Source of the DNA: Patescibacteria group bacterium
GTDB taxonomy: Bacteria > Patescibacteria > Paceibacteria > UBA6257 > 2-01-FULL-56-20
Direction: 5' to 3'
NCBI GenBank assembly: GCA_024654525.1
Contig: JANLHI010000019.1
Location: forward strand, 1-8,163
Length of the DNA: 8,163 bases
In this document: positions 5,938-8,163 of the stretch, in pieces
How positions within the stretch are numbered: position 1 is the first letter of the stretch
Layout: every line of letters starts with the position of its first letter
Notes under the pieces: generated by a model
What the model was told of the DNA's origin: nothing
The model's input: the letters and a program-made list of their open reading frames with translations, nothing else
The model's database searches: none
Program-made: the position numbers and the translations under genes

Positions 5938-7752
5938 ATGAACCAAGAATCCCGACAATGTCAGGCGTGTAACACCGAGTTTGTTATAGAACCCGCTGAT
6001 TTTGTTTTTTACGAAAGAATAAAAGTTCCGCCTCCGACGTTCTGTCCGGAGTGTAGGTTGCAGCGGCGCATTTCGTTCTTGAATCATCGCACCCTTTACC
6101 GCAGGAAGTGCAACCTGTGCAACAAGAGCATTATTTCTATCTACTCGGCGGAAGCACCGTTCCCGGTATATTGTCCGGATTGTTATTGGTCTGATAAATG
6201 GGATTCAAAAAATTATGGACGAGACTACGATTTTTCCGTTCCATTTTTTGAACAGTTCAAGAAACTAAGCCAAAGCGTACCCCATATTTCGCTTATGGGT
6301 TTGCATACCACGCTTATTAATAGCGAGTACAACAATCTTGTAAGTGAACTTCGGAATTGCTACTTACTTTTCAATTCCGACTACAACGAAAATTGTTCCT
6401 ACGGATCCGAGGTTGAACACTCGAAGGAGTGTGTTGATAACACGATGATCGAATCTTGCGAGCTGTGCTATCAAGGCGTGAATCTCACTAATTGCTATGG
6501 CACACTCTTTTCAGTGGATTGCGAAAACTGTCAAAACGTGTGGTTCTCTAAAAGCTGCATGAACTGCAGTGATTGTGTGGGATGTATTAATCTCAAAAAT
6601 CAAAAATTTCATATATTCAATCAACCTTACACAAAGGAAGAATACGATGCAAAACTTAAAGAATTTCGCTTAGATTCTAGGCGCGGGATAGCCGAGGTTG
6701 CAAAGAGAGCACAGGAAGAGTATCTAAAGTTTCCCAATAAATACATCCATGGGCGGCAAAACGTGAATGTATCGGGGGATTACATTAATCATTGTAAAAA
6801 CGTGCGAAAGACGCACATTGCGCTCGAATCACAAGAGTGCAAATATTGCCTGTGGCTTCTCGTGGGTCCCAACAAAGATTGTTATGATGTTTCGCAATTC
6901 GGAGATAATTTGGAGCGAGTGTACGATTCTTTGGTATGTGGGAAAGGGGTAAGCGATACCGTTTTCAGCTCGTTTTGTGTTGATAATGTTACTTCCCTGC
7001 GTTACAGCGAATATTGCTACAACGCGCAACATATGTTTGGGTGCTCCTTTATGCAGCGCGGCAATACGTATTGCATTTTAAACAAGCAATATTCCAAAGA
7101 GGAGTATGAGACGATGGTGCCGAGAATCATCCAGCACATGAACGATATGCCGTATATATCGCAAAGGGGAAACAGCAAAATAGAATATAGGTACGGAGAG
7201 TTTTTCCCTCCGGAACTTTCTCCTTTTTCATATAACGAAACAGAGGCGCAGGAATTTATGCCTCTCACCAAAGACAGCGTGGCGGAGAAAGGATTTGCAT
7301 GGAAGGAACCAAGCGAGCGGAATTACAACATCACCATAAAGAATGAGGCGGTGCCCGATTCCACGGAGGAAATCCATGACTCCATTCTCGAAGCAGTTCT
7401 GGAATGTGCTCATCGCGGGACTTGTAATGAACAATGTGCTACCGCGTTCAAAATTACTGCGCCAGAGCTTCAATTCTACAAGAGGATGAATTTGCCTCTT
7501 CCGGACTTATGTTCAAATTGCAGATCATATCAGCGTATGTCAAAGCGCAATCCTAACAAGTTATGGCAGCGTCATTGCATGTGTCAGGGAACAGGTGACA
7601 AGTATCAAGAAACGGAGGGAGAGGGATATAAAAATACCGCGAAACATTTTCATGGGGATTCTCCGTGTTCGAATGAATTCGAAACTTCCTATTCTCCCGA
7701 AAGGCCGGAAATTGTGTATTGCGAAGCGTGCTATCAAGCCGAGGTGGCTTGA
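5938..7752 (+). CDS. Cysteine-rich dual zinc-ribbon / solenoid protein (CRZ paralogue 3), complete
   Basis: A 604-residue protein with about 40 cysteines, no signal peptide and no membrane helix; function unknown. The N-terminal zinc ribbon has C8/C11, C36/C39, C58/C61 and C79/C82. A W/Y-rich segment (YGRDYDF) leads to a solenoid whose cysteines fall at 153, 174, 195, 216 and at 165, 186, 207, exact 21-residue steps. It closes with N-Q-P-Y-T-K-E-E-Y (228-236) and a charged helix. A second cysteine-rich region (286-379) closes with NKQYSKEEY (382-390), then YGEFFPPELSPF (419-430). The C-terminal zinc ribbon has C496/C500, C525/C528, C547/C549, C577 and C595/C598. The first and second ribbons align without gaps from C11 to C58 and C500 to C547, with 17 of 47 identical residues after the first Cys. 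The start is the first ATG before CQAC. It ends TGA-TAG within a 15-base-pair hairpin. Confidence 0.92.
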   Translation: MNQESRQCQACNTEFVIEPADFVFYERIKVPPPTFCPECRLQRRISFLNHRTLYRRKCNLCNKSIISIYSAEAPFPVYCPDCYWSDKWDSKNYGRDYDFSVPFFEQFKKLSQSVPHISLMGLHTTLINSEYNNLVSELRNCYLLFNSDYNENCSYGSEVEHSKECVDNTMIESCELCYQGVNLTNCYGTLFSVDCENCQNVWFSKSCMNCSDCVGCINLKNQKFHIFNQPYTKEEYDAKLKEFRLDSRRGIAEVAKRAQEEYLKFPNKYIHGRQNVNVSGDYINHCKNVRKTHIALESQECKYCLWLLVGPNKDCYDVSQFGDNLERVYDSLVCGKGVSDTVFSSFCVDNVTSLRYSEYCYNAQHMFGCSFMQRGNTYCILNKQYSKEEYETMVPRIIQHMNDMPYISQRGNSKIEYRYGEFFPPELSPFSYNETEAQEFMPLTKDSVAEKGFAWKEPSERNYNITIKNEAVPDSTEEIHDSILEAVLECAHRGTCNEQCATAFKITAPELQFYKRMNLPLPDLCSNCRSYQRMSKRNPNKLWQRHCMCQGTGDKYQETEGEGYKNTAKHFHGDSPCSNEFETSYSPERPEIVYCEACYQAEVA

Positions 7753-7760
7753 TAGCACGC
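7726..7760 (+). terminator. Strong hairpin over the stop codon of CRZ paralogue 3
   Basis: Arms gcgtgctatcaagcc (7726-7740) and ggcttgatagcacgc (7746-7760) are perfectly complementary over 15 bases with a 5-base loop. The left arm encodes the conserved C-Y-Q-A tail and the right arm includes the TGA stop and an in-frame TAG. No T tract follows directly, so Rho-independent termination is uncertain; mRNA end protection or a recombination site are alternatives. Confidence 0.6.
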
Positions 7761-7764
7761 GGAG

Positions 7765-7793
7765 TCTCGCCGTAGTTTTAGCGAAGGAGGATG
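7765..7793. repeat. Repeat element related to the linker insert of CRZ paralogue 2
   Basis: The sequence cgccgtagttttagcgaagg and its flank share both ends (cgccg-ag and agcgaagg-gg) with the coding insert at 5611-5653. It lies immediately after the stop-codon hairpin of paralogue 3 and runs into the orphan tail at 7799. Confidence 0.45.
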
Positions 7794-7798
7794 AAAGT

Positions 7799-7822
7799 TG
7801 CTATCAGTCCAAAATTGCATGA
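7799..7822 (+). pseudogene. Orphan C-terminal tail of a CRZ paralogue (C-Y-Q-S-K-I-A-stop)
   Basis: Eight codons, tgc to tga, copy the end of paralogue 2 (C-Y-Q-S-E-I-A-stop) with one residue changed. The surrounding bases 7792-7856 match 5776-5840 with 8 differences in 65 and no gaps. It can still form the stop-codon hairpin (7793-7806 with 7820-7833) using two G-U pairs and one mismatch. The upstream coding sequence of that gene is absent. Confidence 0.75.
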
Positions 7823-7853
7823 TAACAGTTTTCACCCTGAGCTTGTCGAAGGG
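7817..7853 (+). repeat. 37-base repeat, copy 2 (identical to 5801-5837)
   Basis: An exact copy of 5801-5837, again between one tail remnant and another: the C-Y-Q-S-K-I-A tail on its left and, after an extra palindrome, the C-Y-Q-A-E-V-S tail on its right. Copy 1 has the same order without the palindrome. Confidence 0.9.
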
Positions 7854-7859
7854 TGAACA

Positions 7860-7881
7860 ACCTGCCTGCCGGCAGGCAGGT
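7860..7881. repeat. Perfect 22-base palindrome
   Basis: The sequence from 7860 to 7881 equals its own reverse complement; its halves are acctgcctgcc and ggcaggcaggt. It shares 8-base arms with the coding repeat at 445-467. It abuts the orphan tail whose first codon starts at 7881, so the element's last base is also the T of the tail's Cys codon. Confidence 0.9.
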
Positions 7882-7904
7882 GCTATCAAGCAGAAGTTTC
7901 TTAA
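7881..7904 (+). pseudogene. Orphan C-terminal tail of a CRZ paralogue (C-Y-Q-A-E-V-S-stop)
   Basis: Eight codons from tgc to taa read C-Y-Q-A-E-V-S, the family ending with the last Ala changed to Ser. The first 16 bases (tgctatcaagcagaag) match the orphan tail at 5845 except for one T/C change. Nothing recognisable as coding follows from 7905 to 7980. Confidence 0.7.
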
Positions 7905-7980
7905 ATCTACGGTGGGTAGTAGGGGATTCGAGAAGGGTTAAATCTTAAGAATTCCCATACGCGAAATTTTAAAGAATGCA

Positions 7981-8093
7981 ATGAATCAGGAAATAAAAAC
8001 AATTTGATGAACTCAGTGCAAGCCTGCCAAAACTGTAAAAATCAATTCACCATTAAACCCGAATCCCTCGGGGGTACTCGGGATTTCGCTTTA
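7981..8093 (+). pseudogene. Decayed 5' end of a CRZ paralogue
   Basis: The first 56 bases align with the 57 bases at the start of paralogue 2 (atgagtcagg versus atgaatcagg, then the CQNC codons) but are one base shorter. The original frame therefore stops at TGA (8005-8007). From an ATG at 8007 the frame resumes as CQNCKNQFTIKPE, then carries six extra codons with inverted ends (aatccc 8062-8067, gggatt 8080-8085), then D-F-A as in paralogue 3. Similarity ends near 8093, and a complete-looking start follows at 8108. It is a non-functional remnant. Confidence 0.75.
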
Positions 8094-8107
8094 TCACTAT
8101 ACTCTCC

Positions 8108-8163
8108 ATGTCTTTAGCTGAAACCAGAACTTGTCAAAGTTGTCGTGCGTCATTTGAAATTGA
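8108..8163 (+). CDS. Cysteine-rich zinc-ribbon protein (CRZ paralogue 4), 5' end only
   Basis: From ATG at 8108 the frame reads 18 residues with C9-x2-C12 followed by R-A-S-F-E-I, matching the first zinc knuckle of the family (CQACNTEFVIE in paralogue 3), and runs off the window. Only the first knuckle is visible, so it is not known whether this copy is complete. A TATACT at 8098-8103 is 4 bases upstream, rather close for a leaderless start, and there is no Shine-Dalgarno sequence. Confidence 0.75.
   Translation, partial: MSLAETRTCQSCRASFEI

Noticed and set aside
5804..7752. Reassignment of TGA as an amino acid codon
   Set aside because: TGA occurs exactly at the conserved C-terminus in paralogues 2 and 3, where paralogue 1 has TAA, and each is followed by a second in-frame stop.
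7595..7822. A 75-residue frame ending in the orphan tail C-Y-Q-S-K-I-A
   Set aside because: Up to 7752 it is out of frame with paralogue 3 and has no family similarity; it enters the tail frame by chance.
5775..7904. CRISPR array
   Set aside because: The repeats are few, unequally spaced and separated by coding-tail copies rather than spacers; no cas gene is present.
8098..8103. TATACT as the promoter of CRZ paralogue 4
   Set aside because: Only 4 bases separate it from the ATG, less than expected between a -10 hexamer and the transcription start, and no -35 is visible.
1..8163. tRNA, rRNA, transposase or integrase genes
   Set aside because: I looked for these and saw no cloverleaf, rRNA-like stretch or recombinase motif.

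Overview
The window looks like a Candidate Phyla Radiation (Patescibacteria, probably Parcubacteria) chromosome segment. Three things suggest this. There is a tandem set of large, cysteine-rich zinc-ribbon proteins of a type I associate from memory with CPR genomes. There is a membrane-anchored domain resembling the N-terminal half of CPR VirD4/TraD-like ATPases. Genes are tightly packed with little sign of Shine-Dalgarno sequences, and short palindromic repeats are scattered between and even inside genes. TGA acts as a stop at the conserved ends of two paralogues, so the genetic code looks standard. This placement is an inference and no database was searched.

Layout. Positions 2-592 hold the 3' end of a first cysteine-rich paralogue. 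Positions 614-1429 hold the membrane-anchored domain, with no ATPase part. Its last 9 bases overlap the end of a convergent type II NADH dehydrogenase-like gene (1421-2707, minus). A short divergent promoter region separates that gene from phosphoglycerate kinase (2765-3943), which is followed after 9 bases by a full-length cysteine-rich paralogue (3953-5806). A second full-length paralogue lies at 5938-7752. The stretch 7753-8107 holds repeats, two orphan copies of the paralogue C-terminal tail and a decayed paralogue 5' end. A further paralogue starts at 8108 and runs off the window.

The main subject is the paralogue family (call it CRZ here). Each full-length protein is built as: zinc ribbon, cysteine-ladder solenoid, a 'N-K/Q-x-Y-S/T-K-E-E-Y' motif, a second cysteine-rich region, the same motif again, a 'YGEFFP-ELSPF' segment, and a second zinc ribbon homologous to the first with the same cysteine spacing. 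In the first solenoid the cysteines recur every 21 residues in two interleaved ladders, in the same register in both paralogues. The proteins have no signal peptide or membrane segment, so they are probably cytoplasmic metal-binding proteins. Their function is not known to me.

The second subject is the DNA around these genes. Palindromic repeats lie in frame in the variable linkers of two paralogues and in a loop of phosphoglycerate kinase, comparable in behaviour to Rickettsia palindromic elements. Short orphan copies of the last 8-10 codons of the family follow the two complete genes. At three places the conserved Cys-Tyr-Gln codons can pair with the stop codon and its 3' flank to form a hairpin. 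Together these suggest a paralogue array that has been growing, losing copies and recombining at its gene ends.
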